From Chitinophaga oryziterrae (GTDB lineage Bacteria; Bacteroidota; Bacteroidia; Chitinophagales; Chitinophagaceae), in the NCBI RefSeq assembly GCF_009758125.1, contig NZ_WRXO01000002.1, forward strand, positions 682,001 to 746,000: a DNA stretch of 64,000 nucleotides, read 5' to 3'. The notes below the pieces were generated by a model. The model searched no databases and was not told the DNA's origin. It saw nothing but the letters and a program-made list of their open reading frames with translations. The position numbers and the translations under genes are program-made. Each line of letters starts with the position of its first letter. Position 1 is the stretch's first letter. This document shows positions 53,924 through 62,595 of the stretch, in pieces.

Positions 53924-54529
53924 ATGAGATTAATCCTCAAATCTGCTGTAGCACTTACAATCGCAGCATGTATGTCTGTCACTGCAGACGCACAAAAAGT
54001 TAGGTTAATAGAGGGCGATGTAGCAGCTCTCAAGGGACAAACAGAAATTAACACCGTATTTGAGTATGATCATGTTGCCGTGGGTAAATTTGCCAACGAA
54101 CAGGATTATATCGACAAAAAGAAAGCAGAGTACAACAAAAAAGAACCAGGAAAAGGCGATGCCTGGGAGAAAGCCTGGAAAGCTGACCGTAAAGAAAGGT
54201 TTGAACCACAGTTTAATACACTGTTTACAGAGAACAGTGGCGATATTAAATCCGGTGATTTCCCTACGGCCAAATACACCCTGATATTTAAAACCAAATT
54301 CGTAGAACCAGGTTACAATATCGTGATTTCCCGTAAAAATGCCTCTATTGATGGCGAAGCATGGATCATCGATTCAGCTACTAAAGCAGTAATAGCTAAA
54401 CTGACCGTAGATGATTGTCCTGGCAGAACTTTCGGCGGTTATGATTACGATACCGGCGTTCGTATCAGAGAGTCTTACGCAACAGCAGGTAAAGGCCTGG
54501 GTAAGTTTATCAGAAAGAAAAACGACTAA
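53924..54529 (+). CDS. Exported protein of unknown function
   Basis: The 201-residue protein has a signal peptide (MRLILKSAVALTIAACMSV, cut near ADA-QK). The mature part is unrecognised. It has a highly charged helical stretch at about residues 65-100, rich in Lys and Glu, then beta-like segments (YTLIFKTKFVEPGYNIVISR). The C-terminus RESYATAGKGLGKFIRKK is basic. It is followed directly by a strong terminator and appears to be a single-gene unit with its own promoter. Confidence 0.82.
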   Translation: MRLILKSAVALTIAACMSVTADAQKVRLIEGDVAALKGQTEINTVFEYDHVAVGKFANEQDYIDKKKAEYNKKEPGKGDAWEKAWKADRKERFEPQFNTLFTENSGDIKSGDFPTAKYTLIFKTKFVEPGYNIVISRKNASIDGEAWIIDSATKAVIAKLTVDDCPGRTFGGYDYDTGVRIRESYATAGKGLGKFIRKKND

Positions 54530-54533
54530 ATAT

Positions 54534-54570
54534 AAAAGCCTGATGTTGATCAACATCAGGCTTTCTTTTT
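54534..54570. terminator. Strong bidirectional terminator
   Basis: AAAGCCTGATGTTGATCAACATCAGGCTTT is a perfect palindrome, and CTTTTT follows. It lies between the exported protein gene and convergent purU. Confidence 0.93.
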
Positions 54571-55432
54571 AAAATACGATTGTCTTATTACCATGAACGA
54601 TCACTCTATCCTCAATATGCGCTACTACCGCCCTTGTTAATACCTGGCGTTCAATATCCCTTCCCAGCATTACCAGATCACTCACCGCATGTTTATGGCT
54701 CACACGTGCCACATCCTGATCGATGATCGGTCCTTCGTCCAGATCATTCGTTACATAATGCGCTGTGGCACCAATCAGTTTCACCCCGCGTGTATAGGCA
54801 TTCTTGTAAGGATTCGCGCCTGCAAAAGCAGGTAAGAAAGAATGATGTATGTTGATGATCTTCTGTGGAAAAACACTTACAAAAGCAGGAGAGAGGATCT
54901 GCATGTAACGCGCCAGTACAATGAAATCAGCATTAACATTTTTAATTAACCGGATCGCTTCCTGTTCGCGCTCAGCTTTGTTACCCGCATCTACCGGTAA
55001 ATAATGAAAAGGAATACCGAAATCTTCTGTCAGTTGCTGTAATTCTTTATGATTGGAAATCACTAAAGGAATATCCACCGGTAATTCCCCGCTTCTCCAT
55101 CTTAACAACAATTCCATCAGGCAATGATCATATTTTGATACCATGATGGCCATCTGTTTCCTATGGTCCGTATAATCGATATGCCAGTCCATTTTCAATG
55201 GTCCTGCTACTTTCTCCTGGAAATCTTTTTCCAGCTGCTCACGGGTGATGTCTGCTTTTTCCAGCTGAAATACCATGCGCATAAAGAACAGCCCTTCGCG
55301 GGGATCAGTACTATGCTGACTGGCATCCAGAATATTTGCACCGCAGTTATAAAGGAACTGGGATACACCGGCAACAATACCCGGCCGGTCGGGACAGCAG
55401 ATCAATAACCTGCCGGTAATATCAGTTTGCAT
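54569..55432 (-). CDS. purU: Formyltetrahydrofolate deformylase
   Basis: PurU hydrolyses 10-formyl-THF to formate and THF, balancing one-carbon units. The 287-residue protein has an N-terminal ACT domain ([20 protein letters not shown]). The formyltransferase-fold domain follows, with [15 protein letters not shown] and the catalytic [11 protein letters not shown] (Asn-His) and [10 protein letters not shown] (Asp). The ACT domain suggests control by methionine or glycine, as in E. coli. It is expressed alone. Confidence 0.95.
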   Translation of the reverse strand: MQTDITGRLLICCPDRPGIVAGVSQFLYNCGANILDASQHSTDPREGLFFMRMVFQLEKADITREQLEKDFQEKVAGPLKMDWHIDYTDHRKQMAIMVSKYDHCLMELLLRWRSGELPVDIPLVISNHKELQQLTEDFGIPFHYLPVDAGNKAEREQEAIRLIKNVNADFIVLARYMQILSPAFVSVFPQKIINIHHSFLPAFAGANPYKNAYTRGVKLIGATAHYVTNDLDEGPIIDQDVARVSHKHAVSDLVMLGRDIERQVLTRAVVAHIEDRVIVHGNKTIVF

Positions 55433-55489
55433 AAAACAGGGATATATTCGTTTGTAAAATAACTAAATGTAGGCAGCTTTTTATTATTT

Positions 55490-55497
55490 TACATTTG
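55490..55497 (+). promoter_or_regulatory. Putative -7 promoter box (TACATTTG)
   Basis: An exact TAnnTTTG match 16 bases before the ATG at 55513. It overlaps an in-frame TTG at 55495, which is therefore unlikely as a start. Confidence 0.45.
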
Positions 55498-55512
55498 GTT
55501 ATATATTGCAAT

Positions 55513-56004
55513 ATGAAGAAGATTGGATTGATGTCGGACACGCATAGTTATCTGCATCCGCAGGTATTTAAATATTTTGATAAAGTGGACGAGGTATGGC
55601 ATGCAGGGGATATAGGGAACATAGAGCTGGCAGACCAGCTCGAAGCATTCAAGCCTTTCAGGGCGGTATTCGGTAATATAGATGGAGCAGATCTGCGGGT
55701 ACGCTATCCGGAGCATTTATCTTTTAATGTAGAAGGAGTGGGAGTGTTTATCACGCATATCGGCGGGTATCCGGGCAAATATGCTCCCGGCATCCGGGAA
55801 ATGTTGTTGAAGAATACCCCCAAACTGTTTATTTGCGGGCATTCCCATATTCTGAAAGTAATGCCGGACCCTGCACTAAAGTTATTACATATGAATCCGG
55901 GGGCATGTGGCCAGCAGGGCTGGCATAAAGTAAAAACACTGTTACGTTTTGAGTTGTCTGAGGGGAATATCAGCCATCTGGAAGTCATTGAATTGCCTAA
56001 ATAA
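55513..56004 (+). CDS. Calcineurin-like phosphoesterase, YfcE/MJ0936 type
   Basis: The 163-residue metallophosphoesterase has all five metal-binding blocks: GLMSDTHSYL, EVWHAGDIGN, VFGNIDGADL, ITHIGGYPG and CGHSHILKVM. Small enzymes of this type cleave phosphodiesters such as cyclic nucleotides. The exact substrate is unknown. The ATG at 55513 is supported by the overlapping promoter box. It lies 57 bases upstream of the DUF4421 gene and may be co-transcribed with it. Confidence 0.92.
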   Translation: MKKIGLMSDTHSYLHPQVFKYFDKVDEVWHAGDIGNIELADQLEAFKPFRAVFGNIDGADLRVRYPEHLSFNVEGVGVFITHIGGYPGKYAPGIREMLLKNTPKLFICGHSHILKVMPDPALKLLHMNPGACGQQGWHKVKTLLRFELSEGNISHLEVIELPK

Positions 56005-56061
56005 TAACGGGTCAGGCTATCCGCACATTATTTGCATATTACTTATCTACAACTGTTGCAC

Positions 56062-57144
56062 ATGAGGGAATGGCTCACTTTATTGTCGGGATGCCTGTGT
56101 CTATACTTTTCAGCTTTGGGTCAGGTGCAGGATATATCCCTGCCGGAAAATACTCACCCTGCTGTAGAGAAAGCCATCAGATGGTTCCAGACAGATAACG
56201 ATTCCAGCTACATAGAAGATCATACAAAGGATATCACCTTCCGGATTTTCGGTAGCCGGAAATATAACTATTACGATATCGTGGACCATAAGAGGAACCA
56301 GGAGGTATTATACCGCCCTAATACCCCTTTTAACATTGGTTTTGGCGTCAATTATAAGTTTTTGGGTATTAACATTGCCTTTAACCTGCCCTTCATTAAT
56401 AAGGAGGATAAGTATGGTAAAACGAGAGGACTGGATCTGCAGAGCCATTTTTATGCACGTAAAATGGTGATAGATTTTTACGGACAGTTTTACAACGGAT
56501 ATTATATCTCCAGCTCCAAAGGATTATTGAATGGATTAAATGCGCTTACACCAGAGACCAAAGTACCTGTGAGGCCGGATATCCATAATCTCACACTGGG
56601 ACTGGGGGTACAATATATATTTAACGACAGTAAGTTCTCTTACCGGGCAGCTTACCTGCAAAATGATTACCAGAAGAAAAGTGCCGGTTCACTCCTCATC
56701 GGAGCAGAGTTGTTTGGTGTAAGGATGAGGGGAGATTCGTCTATTATCCCCGGTAAACTTGCCAAAGACGATTTCTTTAATAACCAGCGTTTTGACCGCA
56801 CAGGTATTGTTAGCCTGGCTGCCAGTGCTGGATATGCATATACATTTGTATATAAAAGACACTTCTTTCTTACGCTGTCTCTTACCGGCAGTATAGGGAC
56901 TAATTACAGCAGCCTGAGCTTAACCCGCACAGATAACAAGATTGGTAAATTCGGATTACAACTGAATAATACGGAACGTATTTCAATAGGATATAACTCC
57001 AAACGCTACTTCGCGGGCATTCACTATATGAACTTTACTACACGCAGTAACTCCCCTGTACCTGATACTTATCAGAGGATAGGAGCAGGGGACTTAAGGA
57101 TCAGTGTAGCAAGAAGATTTAAACTGAAGAAGAAATTATTCTAA
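56062..57144 (+). CDS. DUF4421 outer-membrane protein
   Basis: The 360-residue protein has a signal peptide (MREWLTLLSGCLCLYFSALG) and a DUF4421-like beta-barrel. Recognisable segments are ITFRIFGSRKYNYYDI, LYRPNTPFNIGFGVNYKFLG, KYGKTRGLDLQSHFYARK and a C-terminal strand GDLRISVARRF. The function of DUF4421 is not known. I chose the ATG at 56062; an upstream TTG at 56032 would add residues before the signal peptide. Confidence 0.88.
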   Translation: MREWLTLLSGCLCLYFSALGQVQDISLPENTHPAVEKAIRWFQTDNDSSYIEDHTKDITFRIFGSRKYNYYDIVDHKRNQEVLYRPNTPFNIGFGVNYKFLGINIAFNLPFINKEDKYGKTRGLDLQSHFYARKMVIDFYGQFYNGYYISSSKGLLNGLNALTPETKVPVRPDIHNLTLGLGVQYIFNDSKFSYRAAYLQNDYQKKSAGSLLIGAELFGVRMRGDSSIIPGKLAKDDFFNNQRFDRTGIVSLAASAGYAYTFVYKRHFFLTLSLTGSIGTNYSSLSLTRTDNKIGKFGLQLNNTERISIGYNSKRYFAGIHYMNFTTRSNSPVPDTYQRIGAGDLRISVARRFKLKKKLF

Positions 57145-57172
57145 ATACCATCCAATCGGTTTCTGTATAAAT

Positions 57173-57213
57173 TCCATGTTATAGCAAAACATGACAGGTG
57201 TTTGTAGAAAAAA
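57173..57213 (+). repeat. Possible degenerate REP-like tails
   Basis: CCATGTTATAGCAAAAC at 57173 and GTGTTTGTAGAAAAA at 57199 resemble the tail of the REP-like family (ATGTTTGTAGCAAAA). The GACTCC core is missing, so this may be a remnant or chance. Confidence 0.25.
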
Positions 57214-57247
57214 AAATCCCGTCCCGGGGTAAACCAGGACGGGGTAC
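57207..57247 (-). terminator. Terminator after the aconitase gene
   Basis: CCCGTCC pairs with GGACGGG around a 12-base loop. On the minus strand a T-run of about nine bases follows the stem, so it ends the aconitase transcript. Confidence 0.85.
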
Positions 57248-57265
57248 TATAAAAATCAATTCAGA

Positions 57266-59542
57266 CTAAGCTTTCTTATTCTTCGCAGCTTCAGCACGGA
57301 TCACATTCAGCGCACCACCTGCTTTGAACCACTGTATCTGCTGTTCATTGTAAGTATGGTTTACCGGAATCTCATCCTTGCTACCGTCTTTGTGATTTGC
57401 AATAACGGTAAGACCTACACCAGGAGTGAAAGAAGTCAGACCTACGATATCCAGAGTATCATCTTCCTGTATCTTATCGTAATCATCCTTGTTGGCAAAG
57501 GTAAGACCCAGCATACCTTGTTTCTTCAGGTTGGTTTCGTGGATACGTGCAAAAGATTTAACGAGGATCGCGCGAACACCTAAGTGACGTGGTTCCATCG
57601 CAGCATGTTCGCGGCTGGAGCCTTCACCATAGTTCTCATCACCTATTACAACAGAACCTGCACCAGCAGCTTTGTATGCACGGGCAGTAGCTGGTACGGC
57701 ACCATATTCACCGGTGATTTCGTTCTTAACTGTATCAGTTTTATCGTTGAACGCATTGATAGCGCCAATCAGCATGTTGTTGGAAATGTTATCCAGGTGA
57801 CCACGGTATTTCAACCATGGACCTGCCATAGAGATATGGTCAGTAGTACATTTACCTTTCGCTTTGATCAGCAGTTTCAACCCTTTCAGATCAGTACCTT
57901 CCCATGCCGGGAACGGAGCCAGCAGTTGTAAACGGTCGCTGGTAGGAGATACCAGTACCTCAACGCCTTTACCATCTTCTGCAGGTGCCTGGTAACCAGG
58001 ATCATCTACAGAGAAACCTTTTATTGGCAGTTCATAACCGGATGGTTCATCCAGCATAACTTCCTTACCGTCTTTGTTTTTCAGTTTGTCCGTCAACGGG
58101 TTGAAGGTAAGATCACCGGCAATAGCCAGCGCCGTTACGATCTCCGGAGAAGCTACGAAAGCATGTGTAGCAGCCAGACCATCATTTCTCTTGGCAAAGT
58201 TACGGTTGAAAGAGGTGATGATAGAGTTCTTACGGTTAGGGTCGTCTATATGACGTGCCCATTGACCGATACATGGACCGCAGGCATTAGCCAGTACCAC
58301 ACCGCCGATCTGTTCAAATGTATTCAGGAATCCGTCTCTTTCGATGGTAAAACGGACCAGCTCAGAACCCGGAGTGATAGTGTATTCAGCTTTTACAGGC
58401 AGATTCTTGTCGACAGCCTGTTTTGCCAGGGATGCTGCACGGGAGATATCTTCGTAAGAAGAGTTGGTGCAGGACCCGATCAGGGCTACGTCCAGCTTCT
58501 CAGGCCAGTTATTTTCCTTTACAGCCTGTGCAAATTTAGAGATAGGCCATGCTAAATCCGGCGTGAACGGACCATTTACATGTGGTTCCAGCTCGTTCAG
58601 GTCGATTTCGATAACCTGGTCGTAATATTTGGTAGGATCTGCATATACTTCAGCGTCCGGACGCAGGTGTTCTCTCACACCATCAGCCAGGGAAGCTATT
58701 TCAGCACGTTCAGTAGCCTTCAGATAATCAGCAATTTTGCTGTCGTAACCGAATACAGAACAGGTAGCACCTATTTCCGCACCCATGTTACAGATGGTTC
58801 CTTTACCGGTAGCACTCAGGCTATCAGCACCTTCACCAAAATATTCAACAATGCAACCGGTACCGCCCTTAACGGTCAGTACGCCGGCTACTTTCAGAAT
58901 TACATCTTTAGGAGAAACCCAGCCACTCAGTTTACCAGTCAGCTTTACACCTATCAGTTTGGGCATTTTCAGTTCCCAGGCTAATCCTGCCATTACGTCC
59001 ACAGCGTCAGCACCGCCAACACCGATTGCCAGCATACCTAAACCGCCTGCATTTGGAGTGTGAGAGTCAGTACCAATCATCATACCACCAGGGAAAGCAT
59101 AGTTTTCCAATACTACCTGGTGAATGATACCAGCACCTGGTTTCCAGAAACCGATACCATATTTATTAGAGATAGAAGACAGGAAGTCGTATACTTCCCT
59201 GTTGGTGTCTATTGCCGTTGCCAGGTCTTCAGTAGCGCCTGTCTTGGCTTGAATGAGGTGATCACAGTGTACGGTAGAAGGAACAGCTACCTGGTCGCGT
59301 CCGCATGTCATGAACTGTAACAGAGCCATCTGCGCAGTCGCATCCTGCATCGCTACGCGATCCGGTGCAAACTCCACATAAGACTTTCCGCGCTCGAAAG
59401 CCGTAGTAGTGGCCGAAAATAAGTGAGCATATAAGATCTTCTCAGACAGTGTCAGCGGGCGTCCCAGCATTTTACGGGTAGCTTCCACCTTACCCGGCAG
59501 AGCCGCATACACTTTTTTAATCATTTCAATATCAAACACCAT
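57266..59542 (-). CDS. Aconitate hydratase
   Basis: The enzyme interconverts citrate and isocitrate in the TCA cycle. The 758-residue protein is of the mitochondrial-type length. Its motifs include [30 protein letters not shown] and [10 protein letters not shown], which supply the three cluster cysteines, and the swivel domain's [18 protein letters not shown]. The start at 59542 ([13 protein letters not shown]) fits the family; a longer frame upstream lacks conserved sequence. Confidence 0.95.
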   Translation of the reverse strand: MVFDIEMIKKVYAALPGKVEATRKMLGRPLTLSEKILYAHLFSATTTAFERGKSYVEFAPDRVAMQDATAQMALLQFMTCGRDQVAVPSTVHCDHLIQAKTGATEDLATAIDTNREVYDFLSSISNKYGIGFWKPGAGIIHQVVLENYAFPGGMMIGTDSHTPNAGGLGMLAIGVGGADAVDVMAGLAWELKMPKLIGVKLTGKLSGWVSPKDVILKVAGVLTVKGGTGCIVEYFGEGADSLSATGKGTICNMGAEIGATCSVFGYDSKIADYLKATERAEIASLADGVREHLRPDAEVYADPTKYYDQVIEIDLNELEPHVNGPFTPDLAWPISKFAQAVKENNWPEKLDVALIGSCTNSSYEDISRAASLAKQAVDKNLPVKAEYTITPGSELVRFTIERDGFLNTFEQIGGVVLANACGPCIGQWARHIDDPNRKNSIITSFNRNFAKRNDGLAATHAFVASPEIVTALAIAGDLTFNPLTDKLKNKDGKEVMLDEPSGYELPIKGFSVDDPGYQAPAEDGKGVEVLVSPTSDRLQLLAPFPAWEGTDLKGLKLLIKAKGKCTTDHISMAGPWLKYRGHLDNISNNMLIGAINAFNDKTDTVKNEITGEYGAVPATARAYKAAGAGSVVIGDENYGEGSSREHAAMEPRHLGVRAILVKSFARIHETNLKKQGMLGLTFANKDDYDKIQEDDTLDIVGLTSFTPGVGLTVIANHKDGSKDEIPVNHTYNEQQIQWFKAGGALNVIRAEAAKNKKA

Positions 59543-59577
59543 GAAAATTAATTTAAGACCGGTTAGAAAATGCACCG

Positions 59578-59585
59578 CAAAATTA
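59578..59585 (-). promoter_or_regulatory. Putative aconitase -7 box (TAATTTTG)
   Basis: CAAAATTA on the plus strand reads TAATTTTG leftward and fits TAnnTTTG. It lies 35 bases before the aconitase ATG and supports that start. Confidence 0.45.
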
Positions 59586-59705
59586 ATTAAAAACAACAAG
59601 TTTTTAAAAGATATGTAGGCGGTTGTCAATAAACACTAAACCGGCAGCTTTCCACAAGTCTCATACCATGCACAACAAATAGTTGTTTTTGACATCATAT
59701 TGCGA

Positions 59706-59713
59706 TAAATTTG
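59706..59713 (+). promoter_or_regulatory. Putative -7 box of the PspC gene (TAAATTTG)
   Basis: An exact TAnnTTTG match ends 4 bases before the ATG at 59718. The transcript would start almost at the start codon, so the gene may be leaderless or use another promoter. Confidence 0.35.
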
Positions 59714-59717
59714 ACAT

Positions 59718-59939
59718 ATGAACAGACTGAAAGATTTCGTGGAATGGCAGGCCTTTGGGGTTTGTACGGCTATCGGCAATAAGCTGGGAGTTGCAACTTC
59801 CCGTATCCGTCTGTTTTTTATTTATACTTCATTCCTCACAATGGGTTCACCCATAATAGTTTATATGATTATGGCCTTTTGGGTGAATATGAAGAATTAC
59901 ATCCTCAATGCACGCAGGAACCCACTCCGATACTTGTAA
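59718..59939 (+). CDS. PspC-domain membrane protein
   Basis: The 73-residue protein has the PspC pattern: GVCTAIGNKLGVATSRIRLFF and a hydrophobic span (IYTSFLTMGSPIIVYMIMAF). PspC domains sit in the inner membrane and can link to stress-response regulators. Here it stands alone with no psp genes. It is a small single-gene unit ending in a strong hairpin. Confidence 0.85.
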   Translation: MNRLKDFVEWQAFGVCTAIGNKLGVATSRIRLFFIYTSFLTMGSPIIVYMIMAFWVNMKNYILNARRNPLRYL

Positions 59940-59960
59940 TACCCAATTATATAAAAGAGC

Positions 59961-60000
59961 AAGCCATCAGCAATACAATATCGCTGATGGCTTTTTTCTT
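59961..60000 (+). terminator. Terminator after the PspC gene
   Basis: AAGCCATCAGC pairs with GCTGATGGCTT around an 11-base loop and is followed by TTTTTCTT. The next gene, on the other strand, ends at 60020 and may share it. Confidence 0.88.
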
Positions 60001-60019
60001 TAAAATGAGTCCTTTTTGC

Positions 60020-60418
60020 CTATTCCAGGTGAAAATTGGTCATTTCATGATAATGATTTTGTAACTGATTAACTGTGATAGACTCCTTAATCTCACGATG
60101 TTCATCCCGGTAGTCCAGACGGGTTGCTGGCTGACCATTTCCCAATTCGTACAGTTTAACAGAAAAGGGGCCACGTACGTATATGCGTCCGTTACCATTC
60201 TCAGTACCTTCTTTCTTGAATTTCAGCTTAAGCAATTGATCCTCATTTAGTGGGATAGCATAAAGCGCGTCCAGATCATACCAGAATTCCTGTTCACCGG
60301 TTTGTACACAAACCTGTTTGTCCTCACGATTCACTTCCAGCACCTGGCCTTCAACTGTATTGCCTTCGTAATCCACCAGAACGGTGTCTCCTGCTTTTAC
60401 ATCATGTAAGTTGATCAT
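60020..60418 (-). CDS. Conserved-looking small protein downstream of kdsA
   Basis: The 132-residue protein is not recognised. Its N-terminal half (MINLHDVKAGDTVLVDYEGN, VEGQVLEVNREDKQVCVQTG) looks like a small beta-barrel, similar to KOW- or SH3-like folds. No signal peptide or membrane segment is seen. I chose the ATG at 60418; the longer frame would pass through the inverted repeat upstream. It lies 77 bases after the kdsA stop, so it may share that transcript. Confidence 0.75.
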   Translation of the reverse strand: MINLHDVKAGDTVLVDYEGNTVEGQVLEVNREDKQVCVQTGEQEFWYDLDALYAIPLNEDQLLKLKFKKEGTENGNGRIYVRGPFSVKLYELGNGQPATRLDYRDEHREIKESITVNQLQNHYHEMTNFHLE

Positions 60419-60427
60419 GGAATTATA

Positions 60428-60473
60428 TTTTTGGGTGTCAGTTATGAATTTACGAAAAACTAACACCCAAAAA
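60428..60473 (-). other. 11-bp inverted repeat between kdsA and the small gene
   Basis: TTTTTGGGTGT at 60428-60438 and ACACCCAAAAA at 60463-60473 are perfectly complementary, with a 24-base loop. No T-run follows on the minus strand, so this is more like a regulator site or mRNA hairpin than a terminator. Confidence 0.45.
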
Positions 60474-60495
60474 TCAAACCATCATGATTCTGATT

Positions 60496-61323
60496 TTATT
60501 TCCTTACCGCCTCACGTATCCTCACCAGGTCTTCCAGTAATCCTTCCAGCAGGTCCAGGTGCAGCATATTGGCGCCATCAGATTTTGCACAGGAAGGGTC
60601 CGGATGTGTTTCAATGAATAACCCGTCTGCTCCGGTAGCTATGGCGGCTTTGGCGATAGTACCGATCATTTTGGGATTACCACCGGTTACACCGCTGGAC
60701 TGGTTAGGCTGCTGCAGTGAGTGCGTGCAGTCCATGATTACAGGCACTTTATGCTCCTGCATGATAGGAATATTGCGGTAATCAACTACCAGGTCCTGAT
60801 AGCCGAAAGTAGTACCACGCTCAGTTAATAATATCTTCTCGTTACCGGATTGTCTGATCTTTTCCACAGCAAACTTCATCGCTTCTCCACTCAGGAACTG
60901 CCCTTTCTTCACATTCACAAACTTGCCGGTTTCTCCTGCTGCCAGCAACAGGTCTGTCTGCCTGCACAGGAAGGCAGGGATCTGCAGGATATCTACATAC
61001 GCTGCTGCCATGGCAGCTTCCGCAGCAGAGTGAATATCAGAAGTAGTAGGCAGGTTAAATACCTTTCCTGTTTTCTGTACCAGGTCCAGTCCTTCCACAT
61101 CACCTACACCACTGAAAGAGTGTATGCTTGTACGGTTGGCCTTACGGTAAGATGCTTTGAATATATAGGGAATATTTAAACGCTTGCAGATGCCGGATAC
61201 TTTTTCAGCCACGTGAAAAAGCAATGCTTCATCTTCTACCACACACGGACCAGCGATCAGGAAAAAATTATCAGGATTGTATTGCTCTTTAAATAGTGAC
61301 TTCAAATTTTCTATTGACGACAT
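60496..61323 (-). CDS. kdsA: 3-deoxy-8-phosphooctulonate (Kdo-8-P) synthase
   Basis: KdsA condenses arabinose-5-phosphate with PEP to make the Kdo precursor for LPS. The 275-residue protein has the family signature FFLIAGPCVVEDEALL, the ASYRKANRTSIHSFSG segment, DILQIPAFLCRQTDLL, and MDCTHSLQQPNQSSGVTGG. ADGLFIETHPDPSCAKSDGA carries the substrate-binding residues. The usual Asn-type metal-free form (KANRTS) is present. Confidence 0.96.
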   Translation of the reverse strand: MSSIENLKSLFKEQYNPDNFFLIAGPCVVEDEALLFHVAEKVSGICKRLNIPYIFKASYRKANRTSIHSFSGVGDVEGLDLVQKTGKVFNLPTTSDIHSAAEAAMAAAYVDILQIPAFLCRQTDLLLAAGETGKFVNVKKGQFLSGEAMKFAVEKIRQSGNEKILLTERGTTFGYQDLVVDYRNIPIMQEHKVPVIMDCTHSLQQPNQSSGVTGGNPKMIGTIAKAAIATGADGLFIETHPDPSCAKSDGANMLHLDLLEGLLEDLVRIREAVRK

Positions 61324-61343
61324 GATTTTTGTATTTGAGAATG

Positions 61344-61351
61344 CAAAGTTA
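61344..61351 (-). promoter_or_regulatory. Putative kdsA -7 box (TAACTTTG)
   Basis: CAAAGTTA on the plus strand reads TAACTTTG leftward and fits TAnnTTTG. It lies 20 bases before the kdsA ATG. Confidence 0.45.
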
Positions 61352-61558
61352 TACTATTCAAATTGTATTAGCGTATGCCTGCACCTTTATCGTGCTTTTG
61401 TCATAATATTGTAATTCAGAAAGATGTAGTGCCTGCTGGGCCACTGTTGGTAATATCGCATTACGCAGGATTGTTAGTGTTTTGTCATCCGCCGGAAGGG
61501 TTTGTTCATATTCTGCCAGAAGCAGTTAATATTACGTTCTGAAATCCTGAAGAAAAGC

Positions 61559-62515
61559 ATGAAGAAAGATAAGATACTGGTTATTGGAGCCTGTGGGCAG
61601 ATTGGTGTTGAGCTGACACTGGCATTGAGAAAAATATATGGAGATGCCAACGTACTTGCTTCCGACCTTAGAGAAGAACATGATCTGCTGAAAGGTACCG
61701 GACCTTATGTTACCCTGGACGTAATGAATAAGGAACAACTGCATGTGCTGGTCATCCGTCATAATATTACCCAGATTTATCTGCTGGCTGCCATCCTTTC
61801 TGCTACCGGTGAAAAGAACCCGCTCCTGGCCTGGCATATCAACATGCAAAGCCTGCTGAACGTCCTGGACATCGCCAAGGAAGAGAGCATAGATAAAATC
61901 TACTGGCCCAGCTCCATTGCCGTATTCGGCCCCAATTCCCCTAAAGAAACAACACCTCAGCACACCATCATCGAGCCTACTACTATCTACGGTATCAGCA
62001 AGTATGCAGGTGAACGCTGGTGCGAATATTATAATCACCGCTATGGTCTGGATGTACGCAGCCTGCGCTACCCCGGCCTTATCAGCTATAAATCTGCTCC
62101 CGGCGGCGGTACTACGGACTACGCTATTGAAATCTTCCACGAAGCACTGGAAGAGAAAACATACAACTGCTTCCTGAAAGAAAGCACGTACCTGCCTATG
62201 ATGTACATGCCCGATGCTATCCGCGCTACCATAGAACTAATGGAAGCGGATAAATCACGCATCACCGTACGTTCATCCTATAACCTCGGTGGTATGAGCT
62301 TTTCTCCAAAAGAAATTGCAGCTGAAATCAAAAAACATATTCCTGAATTTACTATCAGCTATGAACCGGACTACCGTCAGCAGATCGCCGACAGCTGGCC
62401 ACAGAGTATAGACGATACACTGGCCCGTAACGACTGGGGCTGGAAACCGGAATTTTACCTTGAAAAAATGACGGCGGATATGCTGAAAAACTTACCAGCG
62501 ACACTACAGAAATAA
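61559..62515 (+). CDS. tdh: L-threonine 3-dehydrogenase, SDR (epimerase-like) type
   Basis: The enzyme oxidises threonine to 2-amino-3-ketobutyrate with NAD+. The 318-residue extended-SDR protein has the NAD loop VIGACGQIGVELT. Its catalytic Ser and Tyr-Lys are in WPSSIAVFGP and YGISKYAGE, and the TDH signature is PGLISYKSAPGGGTTDYAIE followed by LPMMYMPDAIRATIELMEA. That signature matches animal and bacterial SDR-type threonine dehydrogenases more closely than sugar epimerases. The ATG at 61559 starts on the fold; an earlier frame from 61502 adds unlikely sequence. No kbl is adjacent. Confidence 0.9.
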   Translation: MKKDKILVIGACGQIGVELTLALRKIYGDANVLASDLREEHDLLKGTGPYVTLDVMNKEQLHVLVIRHNITQIYLLAAILSATGEKNPLLAWHINMQSLLNVLDIAKEESIDKIYWPSSIAVFGPNSPKETTPQHTIIEPTTIYGISKYAGERWCEYYNHRYGLDVRSLRYPGLISYKSAPGGGTTDYAIEIFHEALEEKTYNCFLKESTYLPMMYMPDAIRATIELMEADKSRITVRSSYNLGGMSFSPKEIAAEIKKHIPEFTISYEPDYRQQIADSWPQSIDDTLARNDWGWKPEFYLEKMTADMLKNLPATLQK

Positions 62516-62548
62516 TTGTCCTGAAAATTAACGTTCTGATCTAAACAA

Positions 62549-62578
62549 AAAACCCCGGCCATGCATGACCGGGGTTTA
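62549..62578. terminator. Bidirectional terminator between tdh and cysN
   Basis: AAACCCCGG pairs with CCGGGGTTT, extended by a nearly palindromic CCATGCATGA loop. An A-run and TATATTTTTT flank it, suitable for both convergent genes. Confidence 0.88.
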
Positions 62579-62595
62579 TATTTTTTACAGGAATA

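Noticed and set aside
57173..57213. Full REP-like copy near the aconitase terminator
   Set aside because: Only tail-like sequence is present; the palindromic core is missing, so it is listed as weak.
59543..59629. Longer aconitase start with a hydrophobic N-terminus
   Set aside because: The extension looks like a signal peptide but aconitase is cytoplasmic, and a promoter box lies inside it.
61559..62515. UDP-sugar epimerase in LPS synthesis, suggested by kdsA next door
   Set aside because: The PGGGTTDYA block and LPMMY motif identify SDR-type threonine dehydrogenase instead.
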